Below, in pieces: positions 26,250-35,803 of a stretch of 64,000 bases of DNA (position 1 is the first letter of the stretch; the number at the start of each line of letters is the position of its first letter). The position numbers and the translations under genes are program-made. Source of the DNA: Pseudomonas sp. Bc-h (GTDB lineage: Bacteria > Pseudomonadota > Gammaproteobacteria > Pseudomonadales > Pseudomonadaceae); the NCBI RefSeq assembly GCF_002080045.1, contig NZ_MUIN01000007.1, positions 152,421 through 216,420 on the forward strand, written 5' to 3'. The notes below the pieces were generated by a model. The model saw nothing but the letters and a program-made list of their open reading frames with translations, was not told the origin of the DNA and searched no databases.

Positions 26250-26462
26250 ATGCTGCGAATTATCAAGGCCGCCTTGCTGGGCGTGGCCGTAACCGTCACG
26301 TTGTCAGGCTGCGTCGTTGAACGCCCCCACCCGCGGCGCCCGCCTCCGCCCGTCGAAGTCGTTCCGGTCATGCCCGCGCCCGGCGCGCAATGGGTGGCCG
26401 GGCATTATCGCTGGGCGGGCAACCAATGGCTTTGGGTGCCGGGGCACTGGCGCAGGATCTGA
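26250..26462 (+). CDS. YXWGXW-repeat lipoprotein 2
   Basis: This 70-residue protein has a lipobox LSGC (Cys near residue 24), a Pro-rich linker (HPRRPPPPVEVVPVMP) and two aromatic repeats (WVAGHYRW, WVPGHW). It is the second member of the YXWGXW family in this module and is predicted to be anchored in the outer membrane. It has its own copy of the ECF-type motif, so it may be transcribed separately from the sigma operon. Confidence 0.82.
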   Translation: MLRIIKAALLGVAVTVTLSGCVVERPHPRRPPPPVEVVPVMPAPGAQWVAGHYRWAGNQWLWVPGHWRRI

Positions 26463-26471
26463 TGCGTCCGG

Positions 26472-27197
26472 TCAGACTGCGCTTTGGGCCTGTTGATCAA
26501 GATGGACCTGCAATTGCGGGTCGATCTTCAGCGCAGCGGCCAGCTCATCGAGGTAAGTGCGCTCGGCATCCTGTTGATCGTCCACCAGCATGACGCTGGC
26601 CAGGTACATTTCGGCCGCTATGCCAGGTTCGTCATCTGCGGCTTGCGCAACCTCTCGGGCATTCAGCGGCTTGGTGACTTCATCGTCCAGCCATTGCTGC
26701 AAATCCGGGTCATCAGTGTGCCGGGCGATTTCCTGGCGGATCATCTCTTCCTCTTTCGCGTCTATCTTGCCGTCGGCCTTGGCGGCAGCGATCAGTGCGC
26801 GAAGGATGGCGTGACTGTGCGCCTCGACTTCAGGCCCGGCAAGCAGATCCACAGTACGCGGCACCTCTTGCGGTGCCGACGCTTGTTGTCGCTGCCAGGT
26901 CTGATACGCCTGAAACGCCATCATCCCAAGCGACGCCAGCATCGCGTAGTGGGTGCCGCCTGAGCGTGTCTGCGCTGCGCCGGTAGAGCGTCCCATCGCT
27001 GAACCGCCGCCCAACAAACCACCCAAAAGACCTCCAAGGCCGCCCAGCCCGCCGCCGCCCGCGCTGGCGCCGCCCCCGCCCAACAAACCTCCGAGCAAAC
27101 CACCCAAACCGCCTTGCCTTGTCCCACCCGCATTTTGCTGCGGCGCGGAACCCTGACTCGCGCGCAAGAGTTGTTCAAGCAGATCACTGGTGTTCAT
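26472..27197 (-). CDS. DUF533 / TerB-like membrane-associated protein
   Basis: This 241-residue protein begins with a very Gly-rich low-complexity region (repeated GGLGGLLGGLLGG blocks, residues about 28-68), a hydrophobic segment (YAMLASLGMMAFQAYQTW) and a C-terminal DUF533 domain of the TerB fold (about 115-241; AAAKADGKIDAKEEEMI carries acidic residues that could bind metal). E. coli YebE is the closest known relative. Function is unknown. The gene converges on the YXWGXW lipoprotein gene with only nine bases between the stops. Confidence 0.82.
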   Translation of the reverse strand: MNTSDLLEQLLRASQGSAPQQNAGGTRQGGLGGLLGGLLGGGGASAGGGGLGGLGGLLGGLLGGGSAMGRSTGAAQTRSGGTHYAMLASLGMMAFQAYQTWQRQQASAPQEVPRTVDLLAGPEVEAHSHAILRALIAAAKADGKIDAKEEEMIRQEIARHTDDPDLQQWLDDEVTKPLNAREVAQAADDEPGIAAEMYLASVMLVDDQQDAERTYLDELAAALKIDPQLQVHLDQQAQSAV

Positions 27198-27383
27198 GAC
27201 CCTGTCCTCATTCGATAAGCGTTGCTCCAGAGATCAAACGATAGTCCCCGGGCGATGGAGCGCCATGACCGTCCAGCCGACTCTGCCTACACGACCAGGC
27301 GCCTTGCGTCCCACTACCGGGCGGCAAGTCACATGCTAGGATCGCAAACTCTACACAGACATCGACCAGTGAAGGACTCAGGC

Positions 27384-28037
27384 ATGCTGGAGCAGCACAG
27401 ATTTTCCGCGTTTCTGTTTGATATGGACGGCACCCTGACCAACTCGGTGGCCGCAGCCGAGCGCGTCTGGAGCCAATGGGCCGAAGGCAAGGGGCTGAAT
27501 GTCGCTGATTTTCTCCCCACCATTCACGGCGTCCGTTGCATCGATACCCTGCGCCGCCTGAACTTGCCGGGCGTCGATCCGGAACGTGAGGCAGACCTGC
27601 TGGCCCAGGCTGAAATAGATGACGTCGAAGGCGTGGTGTCCATAGAAGGTGCCGCGCGGTTTCTCGCTGCCTTGCCCGCCGAGCGCTGGGCAGTCGTCAC
27701 CTCTGCGCCAAGGCTGCTGGCAGAACGCAGGATTCTCGCGGCCGGGTTGCCGTTGCCGCAGATCATGGTGTCGGCAGAAGACGTCGAACGCGGCAAGCCG
27801 GCGCCGGATTGCTTCCTGCTCGCCGCCAAAAAACTGGGGGTGAAACCCGCAGAGTGTCTCGTGTTCGAAGATGCGCCCGCAGGAATCGCCGCCGCCGAAG
27901 CTGCGGGGGCAAAAGTCATGGTGATCACGGCAGCCCATCAGCACCTGATCGAAACCGCGCACCCTACCCTCACCACTTACGACAGCTATGGCGTCGTGAT
28001 TGATGACCAAGGCTTTCTGCAGTTGCGTTCAAACTGA
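27384..28037 (+). CDS. HAD-superfamily sugar/glycerol phosphatase
   Basis: This 217-residue HAD-IA hydrolase has motif I DMDGTLTNS (nucleophile and acid Asp near residues 13 and 15), motif II VVTSAP, Lys in RGKPAPD and motif III VFEDAPAG. The helical cap between motifs I and II places it with YfbT/GPP-type phosphatases acting on sugar or glycerol phosphates. The ATG at 27384 is chosen because GAAGG lies eight bases upstream. The longer frame to 27222 is not supported by any ribosome site. Substrate unknown. Confidence 0.87.
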   Translation: MLEQHRFSAFLFDMDGTLTNSVAAAERVWSQWAEGKGLNVADFLPTIHGVRCIDTLRRLNLPGVDPEREADLLAQAEIDDVEGVVSIEGAARFLAALPAERWAVVTSAPRLLAERRILAAGLPLPQIMVSAEDVERGKPAPDCFLLAAKKLGVKPAECLVFEDAPAGIAAAEAAGAKVMVITAAHQHLIETAHPTLTTYDSYGVVIDDQGFLQLRSN

Positions 28038-28049
28038 AGGATGTAATGC

Positions 28050-28076
28050 GGCAGGAGCTGATTGCCGGCTCCTGCC
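28050..28076. terminator. Hairpin between convergent HAD and mtnP genes
   Basis: A perfect 9-bp inverted repeat GGCAGGAGC / GCTCCTGCC has a 9-base loop. It lies between convergent stops and probably terminates from both sides, although no long T-run is present. Confidence 0.5.
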
Positions 28077-28088
28077 TGTGCGAGGCGA

Positions 28089-28838
<750 letters not shown>

Positions 28839-29849
28839 TCAGTCGATCAATTGAGCGGCACGCAAGGCACCCAGCGCAGCCAGCCATCGCGGGTGCTGAC
28901 GGTACTCGGTCGTTGCCAGGCCCTGGCCACGCATCCGCGCGATGTTTGCAGGCGCCGAGATCTTCATCTGCTGCGCGGCGCTCAGGGCCAGTTCTGCGGC
29001 AGCACGGTCGTTGCACACCAGGCCCATGTCGCAACCTGCGGTCAACGCAGCCTCGATACGACTGGCGGCGTCGCCGACCACATGCGCACCCGCCATCGAC
29101 AGGTCATCGCTGAAAATCACGCCGTCAAAATCAAGCTCGCCACGCAGGATCTCCTGCAGCCAGCGGCGGGAGAATCCGGCGGGCTGAGCATCGACTTTCG
29201 GGTAAATGACATGGGCCGGCATGACTGCCGCCAATTGCTTGCTCAGGCGCGCGAACGGCACCAGATCGTTGGCACGGATGGTTTCCAGGCTGCGCTCGTC
29301 ATTGGGGATCGCCACGTGGGAATCGGCCTCAGCCCAGCCATGCCCGGGGAAGTGTTTGCCGGTGGCAGCCATGCCCGCGTCATTCATGCCGCGAATGAAC
29401 GCGCCGGCCAGCAAGGCGGCCCGCTCAGGATCACCTTCGAAAGAACGACTGCCGACCACCGCACTGCGCTGGTAATCCAGATCCAGCACCGGCGCGAAAC
29501 TCAGGTCCAGCCCCACCGCCAGTACCTCGGTCGCCATCAGCCAGCCGCACTGCTCGGCGAGGAATTCGGCGTTTGGATTGTCAGCAATCGCACGCATTGC
29601 GGGTAATCGAACAAAACCCTGACGCAGACGCTGCACACGCCCACCCTCCTGATCGACCGCCAGCAGCAGATCCGGACGAATCGCACGAATGGAGGCGCTC
29701 AGTTCACGGACCTGCCGCGGGCTTTCTATGTTTCGTGCAAAAATGATCAGGCCGCCCACTTCGGGCTGACGCAGAAACTGACGGTCTTCGGATGTCAGCC
29801 AGGTACCGGCGATATCCACCATCAGGGAGCCTTGCAGGCCAGAACTCAT
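28839..29849 (-). CDS. nagZ: Beta-N-acetylhexosaminidase (peptidoglycan recycling)
   Basis: This 336-residue glycoside hydrolase family 3 enzyme removes N-acetylglucosamine from anhydro-muropeptides in the cytoplasm during cell-wall recycling. Catalytic features are KHFPGHG at residues 165-171, the D-S-H triad at 176-178 and nucleophile Asp248 in SDDLSM. The products feed AmpG/AmpD/AmpR signalling for beta-lactamase. The start at 29849 is preferred because AAGGA lies six bases upstream and the longer frame adds unrelated residues. It is co-oriented with mtnP. Confidence 0.94.
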   Translation of the reverse strand: MSSGLQGSLMVDIAGTWLTSEDRQFLRQPEVGGLIIFARNIESPRQVRELSASIRAIRPDLLLAVDQEGGRVQRLRQGFVRLPAMRAIADNPNAEFLAEQCGWLMATEVLAVGLDLSFAPVLDLDYQRSAVVGSRSFEGDPERAALLAGAFIRGMNDAGMAATGKHFPGHGWAEADSHVAIPNDERSLETIRANDLVPFARLSKQLAAVMPAHVIYPKVDAQPAGFSRRWLQEILRGELDFDGVIFSDDLSMAGAHVVGDAASRIEAALTAGCDMGLVCNDRAAAELALSAAQQMKISAPANIARMRGQGLATTEYRQHPRWLAALGALRAAQLID

Positions 29850-29898
29850 ATGAAGATCCTTCAACAACCAATGCTCAGAGCGGCATGGTGAGGGATCG

Positions 29899-29928
29899 AC
29901 GGGTGCGATGCAAATCGCTCGCACCCGT
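29899..29928 (-). other. psrA-nagZ intercistronic hairpin
   Basis: A perfect 10-bp stem ACGGGTGCGA / TCGCACCCGT with a 10-base loop lies in the 90 bases between psrA and nagZ. No U-run follows on the minus strand, so its terminator strength is uncertain. Confidence 0.5.
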
Positions 29929-29939
29929 ATAGCGGCAGG

Positions 29940-30650
29940 TCAGACTTTGGCGGGAGCAGGCGTGCTGCTTTTGATGCGCGGTTTGAGCTGAGCGCTGATC
30001 ATGGCGGAGTCGGTGACGCCGGTTTCAGCACGCATGCCGGCGGCGAGGAACGGCACCATCAGGCGCATGACTTGCTCGATGGAAGTGTTGACGCCGAAGT
30101 CAGTCTCGGCGATTGCCCGCAGCGCCTTGATACCCGACATGCTGAACGCAGCGGCGCCAAGCATGAAGTGCACGCGCCAGAACAGTTCGATGGGGGGAAT
30201 ACGCGGTGCGGCCTCGTTCACCAGCAGCATGTAGCGACGGAACACTTTGCCGTACATATCTTCCAGATAACGCCGCAAATGGCCCTGGCTCTGACTGAAT
30301 GCCAAGCCGAGGAGGCGCATGAAAATGGATAAGTCATTGCCGCTTCGAGGCTGCACAACCAGCGCCTGTTCGACGAGGATTTCCAGCAGCTCTTCAAGCG
30401 TGGGTTTGTGCTCGGGCCTGCCCTGGCGACGCTCAAGCTCTTTATCGAGGCTGACGCAGAACGGCCCCAGAAACCGCGAGAATACCGCCTGAATCAGAGC
30501 CTTCTTAGAGCCGAAGTGGTAGTTCACCGCAGCCAGATTGACCGAGGCCTTGCTGGTAATGAGCCGCAACGAGGTTTCGGCAAAACCCTTTTCCGCGAAC
30601 AGCTGCTCCGCAGCATCGAGAATTCGTTCAACTGTTTCCGACTGAGCCAT
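29940..30650 (-). CDS. psrA: TetR-family fatty-acid regulator PsrA
   Basis: This 236-residue TetR regulator is almost residue-for-residue alignable with P. aeruginosa PsrA (MAQSETVERILDAAEQLFAE, LRLITSKASVNLAAVNYHFG, FMRLLGLAFSQSQGHLRRYL). PsrA senses long-chain fatty acids, represses fadBA5-type beta-oxidation genes and itself, and activates rpoS. The HTH spans residues about 25-45. The ATG at 30650 begins the conserved MAQSETVER sequence. Tandem PsrA boxes lie immediately upstream (30665-30691), consistent with autorepression, and the fadBA operon it controls lies in this window. Confidence 0.95.
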   Translation of the reverse strand: MAQSETVERILDAAEQLFAEKGFAETSLRLITSKASVNLAAVNYHFGSKKALIQAVFSRFLGPFCVSLDKELERRQGRPEHKPTLEELLEILVEQALVVQPRSGNDLSIFMRLLGLAFSQSQGHLRRYLEDMYGKVFRRYMLLVNEAAPRIPPIELFWRVHFMLGAAAFSMSGIKALRAIAETDFGVNTSIEQVMRLMVPFLAAGMRAETGVTDSAMISAQLKPRIKSSTPAPAKV

Positions 30651-30664
30651 GGTTATGCGCCTGA

Positions 30665-30691
30665 CAAACACTTGTTTGAAACATACGTTTC
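30665..30691. promoter_or_regulatory. Tandem PsrA operators
   Basis: Two abutting copies of the PsrA site, CAAAC-N4-GTTTG (30665-30678) and GAAAC-N4-GTTTC (30678-30691), share a single base. Both halves are perfect palindromes. They lie 15 bases before the psrA ATG. Confidence 0.8.
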
Positions 30692-30838
30692 AGCCGACAG
30701 CCTGTCAACCCTGACTGTTCGTTTCATGTCTGATCAGTCACGCCATTTAACCATACAAGCCGGGGCCTTTAGCAGCCCTTCTACGAGACCCGAAGCATCC
30801 TGAACGCGACTATCGGGGGCTGTACATAAAAAGGAGGA

Positions 30839-30866
30839 TTGCCAAGACGCGATCACTGTATATAAT
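30839..30866 (+). promoter_or_regulatory. lexA sigma-70 promoter
   Basis: TTGCCA (30839-30844) and TATAAT (30861-30866) are spaced by 16 bases. The -10 hexamer lies inside the first SOS box, so LexA binding would block the promoter directly. Confidence 0.75.
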
Positions 30867-30871
30867 CCCAG
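30856..30871. promoter_or_regulatory. SOS (LexA) box 1
   Basis: CTGTATATAATCCCAG differs from the CTGT-N8-ACAG consensus at one position of the second half. Confidence 0.75.
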
Positions 30872-30874
30872 TCA

Positions 30875-30890
30875 CTGTATAAAAAGACAG
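30875..30890. promoter_or_regulatory. SOS (LexA) box 2
   Basis: CTGTATAAAAAGACAG matches CTGT-N8-ACAG exactly. The two boxes are centred 19 bp apart (about two helical turns), which favours cooperative LexA binding. Confidence 0.88.
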
Positions 30891-30900
30891 AGCGATGCAC

Positions 30901-31509
30901 ATGATCAAACTGACGTCACGCCAAGCCGAAATTCTGGACTTCATCAAACGCTGTCTCGAAGACAATGGCTACCCGCCGACCCGTGCGGAAATCGCTCAGG
31001 AACTGGGATTCAAATCGCCCAACGCTGCCGAAGAACACCTCAAGGCGCTGGCCCGCAAAGGCGCTATCGAAATGACGCCGGGGGCCTCTCGCGGCATCCG
31101 CATTCCCGGGTTCGAAGCCAAGGCCGATGACAGCGGCCTGCCGATTATCGGTCGCGTCGCAGCCGGTGCGCCGATTCTGGCCCAACAGCACATCGAAGAG
31201 TCGCTGGCCATCAATCCTGCCTTTTTTCACCCGAGCGCCGACTACCTGTTGCGCGTTCATGGCATGAGCATGAAAGACGTCGGCATCCTCGACGGCGATC
31301 TGTTGGCAGTTCATACCACACGCGAGGCGCGCAACGGCCAGATCGTCGTGGCCCGCATTGGCGACGAAGTAACGGTCAAGCGCTTCAAGCGTGAAGGCAG
31401 CAAGGTCTGGCTGCTTGCCGAGAACCCTGATTTTGCCCCCATCGAAGTCAACCTGAAAGATCAGGACCTGGTCATCGAAGGGCTGAGCGTCGGCGTGATT
31501 CGCCGCTAA
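30901..31509 (+). CDS. lexA: LexA SOS repressor
   Basis: This 202-residue repressor-protease (from the ATG at 30901; an ATG at 30895 would add two residues) has an N-terminal winged HTH ([20 protein letters not shown]). It has the Ala88-Gly89 autocleavage site in RVAAGAPI, and the catalytic dyad Ser123 (GMSMKD) and Lys160 (VTVKRF). RecA filaments trigger its self-cleavage, releasing DNA-damage genes. The start follows the SOS boxes with no obvious Shine-Dalgarno site. sulA follows after 11 bases in the same operon, as in PAO1. Confidence 0.96.
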   Translation: MIKLTSRQAEILDFIKRCLEDNGYPPTRAEIAQELGFKSPNAAEEHLKALARKGAIEMTPGASRGIRIPGFEAKADDSGLPIIGRVAAGAPILAQQHIEESLAINPAFFHPSADYLLRVHGMSMKDVGILDGDLLAVHTTREARNGQIVVARIGDEVTVKRFKREGSKVWLLAENPDFAPIEVNLKDQDLVIEGLSVGVIRR

Positions 31510-31520
31510 GGAGCACGTTT

Positions 31521-32024
31521 ATGCAGTTCCCACAGACACCGCAACAACATGCACAACTCCCGCTGTTCGAAGCATTCATGGCCCCTGGCGTGCCCATGCT
31601 CGACGTTCCGCTGCTTCAGGTGCCGATTCTCGACGATGTGGTCGAGACGCCCTGGAACACTGAACCAGAAGTCTTCAGTGAATTGTCATTGCGCGGCGCT
31701 GCCGGAAACTGCCTGAACCTGCTGGCGCCGATCCTGCGCGACCTCAGCCAGGACACCAACGACCGCTGGCTGACCCTGATCGCCCCGCCGTCCAGCGTGA
31801 CCCAGGCCTGGTTGCGCGATGCGGGGCTGAACCGGGAACGCATTATCCTGATGCATCCAAGAGGCAAGCAAAGCGCGCTGGAATTGACCCGCGAAGCCTT
31901 ACGCCTCGGCCGCAGCCATACCGTGGTGAGCTGGATAAACCCGATGCCCGCAAGCGCACGCCAGCAACTGATCAGCGCAGCACGAACCGGGGACGCCCAG
32001 AGCCTGAATATTCGTCTAGGCTGA
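31521..32024 (+). CDS. sulA: SOS cell-division inhibitor SulA
   Basis: The 167-residue protein has the SulA/RecA-like core (LLAPILRDLSQDTNDRWLTLIAPPSSVTQAWLRDAGL, split here for reading) and HTVVSWINPM. SulA caps FtsZ polymers and stalls septation until DNA is repaired. Its N-terminus (QTPQQHAQLPLFEAF) is longer and less conserved than in E. coli, as is typical of Pseudomonas. It is co-transcribed with lexA, so it is SOS-controlled without its own box. Confidence 0.92.
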   Translation: MQFPQTPQQHAQLPLFEAFMAPGVPMLDVPLLQVPILDDVVETPWNTEPEVFSELSLRGAAGNCLNLLAPILRDLSQDTNDRWLTLIAPPSSVTQAWLRDAGLNRERIILMHPRGKQSALELTREALRLGRSHTVVSWINPMPASARQQLISAARTGDAQSLNIRLG

Positions 32025-32108
32025 TGCAGCCAGACGAAAACGGCTTGGGACAAGGAATATGTCGGGCTTCTCAATTACAAAGAAGCCATCAGACAGGATA
32101 ACGCGATG

Positions 32109-32128
32109 CTGATCCGGAACCGGATCAG
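32109..32128. terminator. Perfect hairpin after sulA
   Basis: CTGATCCGG-AA-CCGGATCAG is a 9-bp stem with a two-base spacer between convergent gene ends. It overlaps the last codons of the minus-strand gene at 32125. No T-run, so terminator strength is uncertain. Confidence 0.5.
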
Positions 32129-32361
32129 TGCAGGACTCGAGGCCCCTCTTCTTCCTTGGTCAGCTCGCCTTCAGCCAGGCGACCCGCCATCTGCACGCCT
32201 ACGCTGAGCATCGCTTTGGCGACTTCGACGTGCTGGCCTTGCAAAAAGGACTTGGCGTCTTCCGAGAAATTCAAGGTCACCAGAGACCCTTCATCCTCGG
32301 CACGGCGCAGCTCAATGCGGCCGTCAGGCAGTTCGACAATTTCCAGAAAAGAGGTTGGCAT
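32125..32361 (-). CDS. Conserved small hypothetical protein (PA3009-like position)
   Basis: The protein is 78 residues from the ATG at 32361: an acidic, soluble chain with the beta-rich start SFLEIVELPDGRIELRRAED and an amphipathic helix, HVEVAKAMLSVGVQMAG. No domain was recognised. Its position between sulA and the DUF6586 gene matches the conserved gene order of Pseudomonas, which supports a real gene. Function unknown. Confidence 0.78.
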   Translation of the reverse strand: MPTSFLEIVELPDGRIELRRAEDEGSLVTLNFSEDAKSFLQGQHVEVAKAMLSVGVQMAGRLAEGELTKEEEGPRVLH

Positions 32362-32436
32362 CAGGACAGTTCTCCACGAAAGGCGGGCATTGTAACAGCC
32401 TGATGCCTCAGGCCCTAGCCCATCGATCACTCTGTG

Positions 32437-32958
32437 TCAGCACTCGCTCAGCCCTTCACGAAAGCGAATCGCCAGCCCTTTGAGCTGCTGACGCCAGCTT
32501 TCCATTTCCTCACGGGTCAGCTCCGGCGCTGCGTCTTCTTCTACACCTACAGCGATGATCAACGGCTGAGTCACATCACCTTTAGGCTTATGCGGCGCGC
32601 GAGGTGGCTGGAACAGCGCGTTATACGACGCCAGCAGTTGAGCCAGCCAGGTTTCACGCTGTTGCGCAAGCTCCACCAGCTCGGCCATTTCCGGAATGGC
32701 GATGGCTTCCAGCACTTTGGGCGTCAGCAGATCCTCGGCACGGGGCGTGCTGGCCTGCGGCAAACGATAGAAGCCTGCAATCTCGTGGCAAAGCCCGAGC
32801 AACGCGCCGTACAGATGGAACACGGCAGACTCACGCTCGGCCTGCTCAAGGCCTTGAGCGTTCATCGCACGGCTTTCCTTCGCCTTGGCCATCGACTCCA
32901 AGGCAAGACCTGCAAAGAAGATCTTCTGATTGGTGCGTGTATAGAGTTCGTGAGCCAT
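32437..32958 (-). CDS. DUF6586-family protein
   Basis: The protein is 173 residues from the ATG at 32958. It is almost all helical, with a conserved N-terminus (MAHELYTRTNQKIFFAGLAL) and an AVFHLYGALLGLCHEIAGFY helix. This matches the Pseudomonas DUF6586 family (PA3010 position) between sulA and topA; function is unknown. The family call is from memory of position and sequence style, so it is moderately sure. The gene order sulA / PA3009 / PA3010 / topA is preserved. Confidence 0.78.
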   Translation of the reverse strand: MAHELYTRTNQKIFFAGLALESMAKAKESRAMNAQGLEQAERESAVFHLYGALLGLCHEIAGFYRLPQASTPRAEDLLTPKVLEAIAIPEMAELVELAQQRETWLAQLLASYNALFQPPRAPHKPKGDVTQPLIIAVGVEEDAAPELTREEMESWRQQLKGLAIRFREGLSEC

Positions 32959-33009
32959 GGCGTTGGCCTCCACATCAATGAAATATGAACGAGCAAGTCA
33001 GGGCAAAAA

Positions 33010-33041
33010 AATCCCTCGGAGCACGTGAATGCCGAGGGATT
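33010..33041 (-). terminator. topA Rho-independent terminator
   Basis: A 10-bp stem AATCCCTCGG / CCGAGGGATT is followed on the minus strand by seven consecutive Ts. It lies 50 bases after the topA stop. Confidence 0.82.
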
Positions 33042-33090
33042 CTTTTAACGCAAAGCGCTGGTGCTTGCCAGTCGGAACGAGATCAGGCGA

Positions 33091-35694
33091 TCAACGCTTG
33101 TCTTCGACCTTCCACGTGCCGCCGTCGTAGAACGCGCGCCAGCCTGTCGGCTTGCCGTCCACTTCGGTCTGCACATACTGCTCCTTGGATTTGCGGCTGT
33201 AACGGATCACTGCCGGACGGCCATCCGGGTCTTTCTTCGGTGCTTCGCACAGGAAGTGGTACTTGGGATCAATCTCATCCTTGTGCGGCACGATTTCCAG
33301 CACCAGCGGCGCACGGGTTTCGCGATTTTTCGGGAACTGGCTGGCAGCCAGGAACAGCCCCGAAGCGCCGTCACGCAGGATGTAGGTGTCGTCGACCTTC
33401 TCGCACTTGAGCTCCGGCATCTTCACCGGGTCCATTTTCGGCGGCGCCGCTTCACCGCTCTTCAGCAGTTTGCGGGTGTTCTTGCAGTTGGTGCAGCCGA
33501 AGAACTTGCCGAAACGGCCAGTCTTGAGCTGCATCTCGCCGCCGCACTTGTCGCACTCGACGCTCGGGCCTTCGTAACCCTTGATGCGATAGGTACCTTC
33601 TTCGATCTCGTAACCGGCGCAATCCGGGTTGTTACCGCAGATGTGCAGCTTGTGCTTCTCATCCAGCAGGTACGCATCCATGGCCGTGCTGCAGATCGGG
33701 CAGCGATGCTTGCCGCGCAGTACACGAGATTCGGACTCACCCTCGTCGTCTTCGGCAATCTCGTCACCCGGGGTCAGGTTGACGGTGGCCTTGCAGCGCT
33801 CTTTAGGCGGCAGGCTGTAACCCGAGCAACCAAGGAAGACGCCGGTAGACGCTGTGCGGATCTGCATCGGACGGCCGCAGACCTTACACGGGATGTCGGT
33901 CATCACCGGCTGGTTGGCGCGCATGCCGCTGTCGGCAGCCTCGGCTACTTCCAGTTTTTTCTTGAAATCCCCGTAGAACTCGTCGAGCACGTTCTTCCAG
34001 TCACGTTCGCCCTGGGCAACGTCATCGAGGTTCTCTTCCATGCCGGCGGTAAAGCCGTAGTCCATCAGGTTGGAGAAGCTTTCAGAGAGGCGCTCAGTGA
34101 CGATGTCACCCATCTTTTCCGAGTAGAAACGGCGATTGTGCAGCGCGACGTAGCCACGGTCCTGGATGGTCGAGATGATGGCGGCGTAAGTCGAAGGACG
34201 ACCGATACCGCGCTTTTCCATTTCCTTGACCAGGCTCGCTTCAGAATAACGCGCAGGCGGCTTGGTGAAATGCTGGGTCGGATCGAGCTTGATCAGCTTC
34301 AGGTTGTCGCCCTGAGCCATGTCCGGCAGCACATCATCGTCGCCCGGCTTGCTCATCTGCGGCAGCACACGGGTGTAACCGTCGAACTTGAGGATACGGC
34401 CCTTGGCGCGCAGCTCGAAGTCACCGGCGGCGACGCTGACGGTGGTCGACAGGTATTGCGCAGGAGGCATCTGGCAGGCCACGAACTGGCGCCAGATCAG
34501 CTCGTACAGACGCTCGGCGTCACGCTCCATACCCGACAGTTTGCTTGGGTGCGTGTTGACGTCGGACGGACGAATCGCTTCGTGAGCCTCTTGCGCGCCT
34601 TCCTTGCTGCTGTAGACGATCGGCGATTCCGGCAGGTACTTCTTGCCGAATTCAGTCTCGATGTAGGTGCGGGCCATGGCCACAGCGTCCGCCGACAGGT
34701 TGGTCGAGTCAGTACGCATGTAGGTGATGTAGCCCGCCTCGTAGAGACGCTGAGCCATCATCATGGTTTTCTTCACGCCGTAACCCAGGCGGTTGCTCGC
34801 GGCCTGTTGCAGCGTGGAGGTGATGAACGGTGCCGACGGCTTGCTGCTGGTCGGCTTGTCTTCACGCTTGGCGATGCTGTAGGCCGAAACCTTGAGCTTC
34901 TCCAGGGCCGCCATGGCCTGCGCTTCGTTCAGAGGCTTGAACGCTTCGCCTTTCTCTCGCGCCACTTCGAAACGCACGTTGGCGCCCTTGGCGGTGCCCA
35001 GATCGGCGTGGACTTCCCAGTACTCTTCCGGGATGAACGCACGAATCTCGCGCTCGCGCTCAACCACCAGCTTCACGGCCACCGACTGCACACGGCCGGC
35101 TGACAGGCCACGGGCGATCTTCTGCCACAGCAGCGGCGAGACCATGTAGCCCACGACGCGGTCAAGGAAGCGGCGCGCCTGTTGGGCGTTGACGCGGTCG
35201 ATGTCCAGTTCGCCCGGTTTGGAGAACGCTTCCTGGATGGCCTTCTTGGTGATCTCGTTGAACACCACGCGCTTGTAACGATCGTCGTCACCCCCGATGG
35301 CTTCGCGCAGGTGCCAGGCAATGGCTTCCCCTTCGCGGTCCAAGTCCGTCGCGAGATAGATGGTGTCGGCATCCTTGGCCAGGCGGCGCAGCTCTTCGAT
35401 CACCTTCTCTTTGCCGGGAAGGATTTCGTACTTGGCTTTCCAGCCGTGGTCCGGATCGACGCCCATGCGTGCCACGAGCTGGCGCTTGGCCTTTTCCTTG
35501 GGCGACAGCGCAGGCGCTTCAGACGCGGTTTTTCCGCGCTTGGCAGCAGGCTCTTTGGCGGCGCTCGCCGAACCGCTGGTGGGCAGGTCTCGGATATGGC
35601 CGATACTCGACTTCACCACGTACTGGCTGCCCAGATACTTGTTGATGGTCTTGGCCTTAGCCGGGGATTCCACAATGACCAGCGATTTGCCCAT
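33091..35694 (-). CDS. topA: DNA topoisomerase I
   Basis: This 867-residue type IA topoisomerase relaxes negative supercoils. The TOPRIM domain is at the N-terminus ([19 protein letters not shown]; acidic triad [12 protein letters not shown] at 116-127). The catalytic tyrosine is Tyr325 in YITYMRTDS. Three C-terminal zinc ribbons follow (CKVCGRP...CSGY, CPIC...[15 protein letters not shown]...CTNCK). An Ala/Lys-rich insertion at about 41-65 lies between the TOPRIM strands. The start ATG at 35694 opens the conserved [15 protein letters not shown] sigma-70 promoter is at 35750-35778. Confidence 0.97.
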   Translation of the reverse strand: MGKSLVIVESPAKAKTINKYLGSQYVVKSSIGHIRDLPTSGSASAAKEPAAKRGKTASEAPALSPKEKAKRQLVARMGVDPDHGWKAKYEILPGKEKVIEELRRLAKDADTIYLATDLDREGEAIAWHLREAIGGDDDRYKRVVFNEITKKAIQEAFSKPGELDIDRVNAQQARRFLDRVVGYMVSPLLWQKIARGLSAGRVQSVAVKLVVEREREIRAFIPEEYWEVHADLGTAKGANVRFEVAREKGEAFKPLNEAQAMAALEKLKVSAYSIAKREDKPTSSKPSAPFITSTLQQAASNRLGYGVKKTMMMAQRLYEAGYITYMRTDSTNLSADAVAMARTYIETEFGKKYLPESPIVYSSKEGAQEAHEAIRPSDVNTHPSKLSGMERDAERLYELIWRQFVACQMPPAQYLSTTVSVAAGDFELRAKGRILKFDGYTRVLPQMSKPGDDDVLPDMAQGDNLKLIKLDPTQHFTKPPARYSEASLVKEMEKRGIGRPSTYAAIISTIQDRGYVALHNRRFYSEKMGDIVTERLSESFSNLMDYGFTAGMEENLDDVAQGERDWKNVLDEFYGDFKKKLEVAEAADSGMRANQPVMTDIPCKVCGRPMQIRTASTGVFLGCSGYSLPPKERCKATVNLTPGDEIAEDDEGESESRVLRGKHRCPICSTAMDAYLLDEKHKLHICGNNPDCAGYEIEEGTYRIKGYEGPSVECDKCGGEMQLKTGRFGKFFGCTNCKNTRKLLKSGEAAPPKMDPVKMPELKCEKVDDTYILRDGASGLFLAASQFPKNRETRAPLVLEIVPHKDEIDPKYHFLCEAPKKDPDGRPAVIRYSRKSKEQYVQTEVDGKPTGWRAFYDGGTWKVEDKR

Positions 35695-35749
35695 GGATCG
35701 GAAAATTCCTAATGCGAGAAAAAAGACGTTGGAGCCTTAGAGGCCCCGC

Positions 35750-35778
35750 TATATATAGTGGCTACAAGGTGAGGTCAA
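35750..35778 (-). promoter_or_regulatory. topA promoter
   Basis: On the minus strand TTGACC and TATATA are separated by exactly 17 bases. The -10 sits in a long alternating TA run (CTATATATAG), about 56 bases before the ATG. A supercoiling-sensitive topA promoter would fit. Confidence 0.65.
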
Positions 35779-35803
35779 GCAGAGGCTACTGCAAGGTCTC
35801 GCC

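Noticed and set aside
33061..35103. A 680-codon plus-strand frame opposite topA
   Set aside because: It lacks any domain and lies wholly on the complement of topA.
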